Below, in pieces: positions 32,456-32,483 of a stretch of DNA of 32,483 bases. The DNA lies in the NCBI GenBank assembly GCA_902767845.1, contig CACXIV010000015.1:1-32483 (forward strand), read 5' to 3'. The first letter of the stretch is position 1; every line of letters starts with the position of its first letter. Made by a program: the position numbers and the translations under genes. Source of the DNA: an uncultured Ruminococcus sp. (lineage in GTDB: Bacteria > Bacillota > Clostridia > Oscillospirales > Acutalibacteraceae). The notes below the pieces were generated by a model. It ran no database searches, had not been told where the DNA came from, and saw only the letters and a list, made by a program, of their open reading frames with translations.

Positions 32456-32483
32456 ATGGCAGAAATTAGATTAAAAGAGAATG
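32456..32483 (+). CDS. rpsU: 30S ribosomal protein S21 (5' end only)
   Basis: Only nine codons and one base are in the window (MAEIRLKEN). They match the start of clostridial S21, and the gene sits behind a consensus promoter and a GGGAGGG site 7 bases upstream. The call rests on a short match, so it is probable rather than certain. Confidence 0.75.

Overview
The window looks like a Gram-positive, low-to-mid GC Clostridia genome, most likely Ruminococcaceae/Oscillospiraceae. This is inferred from the secreted leucine-rich-repeat protein with a C-terminal domain typical of gut Ruminococcus, strong GGAGG ribosome binding sites, Bacillota-style gene orders (infC-rpmI-rplT, dprA-topA-trmFO, smc-ftsY, nadD-yqeK-rsfS) and a TarL-like teichoic-acid polymerase family protein. 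No species can be named from sequence alone.

Layout. Bases 1-4624 are accessory. A small minus-strand gene of unknown function is followed by a hairpin-bearing gap. Next come a large secreted LRR protein whose signal-peptide start is separated from its body by a one-base frameshift, a 38-residue peptide ending an EDVITTS-type motif, a perfect 11-bp hairpin, and a PF14907-like nucleotidyltransferase. Bases 4629-7087 hold a trans-editing deacylase for mischarged tRNA-Pro, a small membrane-anchored protein, a bidirectional terminator, and the minus-strand pair CPBP protease - tadA.

Bases 7142-13462 are a cell-surface polymer cluster. It holds two IspD/TarI-type cytidylyltransferases, an extended SDR, a zinc polyol dehydrogenase, a ribulose-phosphate 3-epimerase-like protein and a TagF/TarL-like polymerase. 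The set fits a pathway from pentulose phosphates to CDP-activated pentitols (CDP-ribitol and/or CDP-arabinitol) that feeds a poly(polyol phosphate) transferase. The two cytidylyltransferase genes share an 18-of-19-base palindromic upstream element, and similarity continues past it, so promoter and gene appear to have been duplicated together.

Bases 13470-32326 are conserved housekeeping genes, all on the plus strand. infC-rpmI-rplT has a consensus promoter, an attenuator leader with visible terminator/antiterminator pairings, and an ATC start for infC. After a weak terminator follow an rRNA methyltransferase, dprA, topA, trmFO, plsX, rnc, a radical SAM gene whose first cluster cysteine can only be included by a non-canonical start (best ATT), smc, ftsY, rdgB, yhbY, nadD, yqeK, rsfS and leuS. 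Gaps are at most 26 bases and many genes overlap. The window ends with the promoter and first nine codons of rpsU.

The most interesting leads are the peptide-nucleotidyltransferase pair, the CDP-pentitol cluster with its duplicated operator/promoter, and the two AUU/AUC-type starts. No CRISPR array, tRNA, rRNA or transposase was seen.
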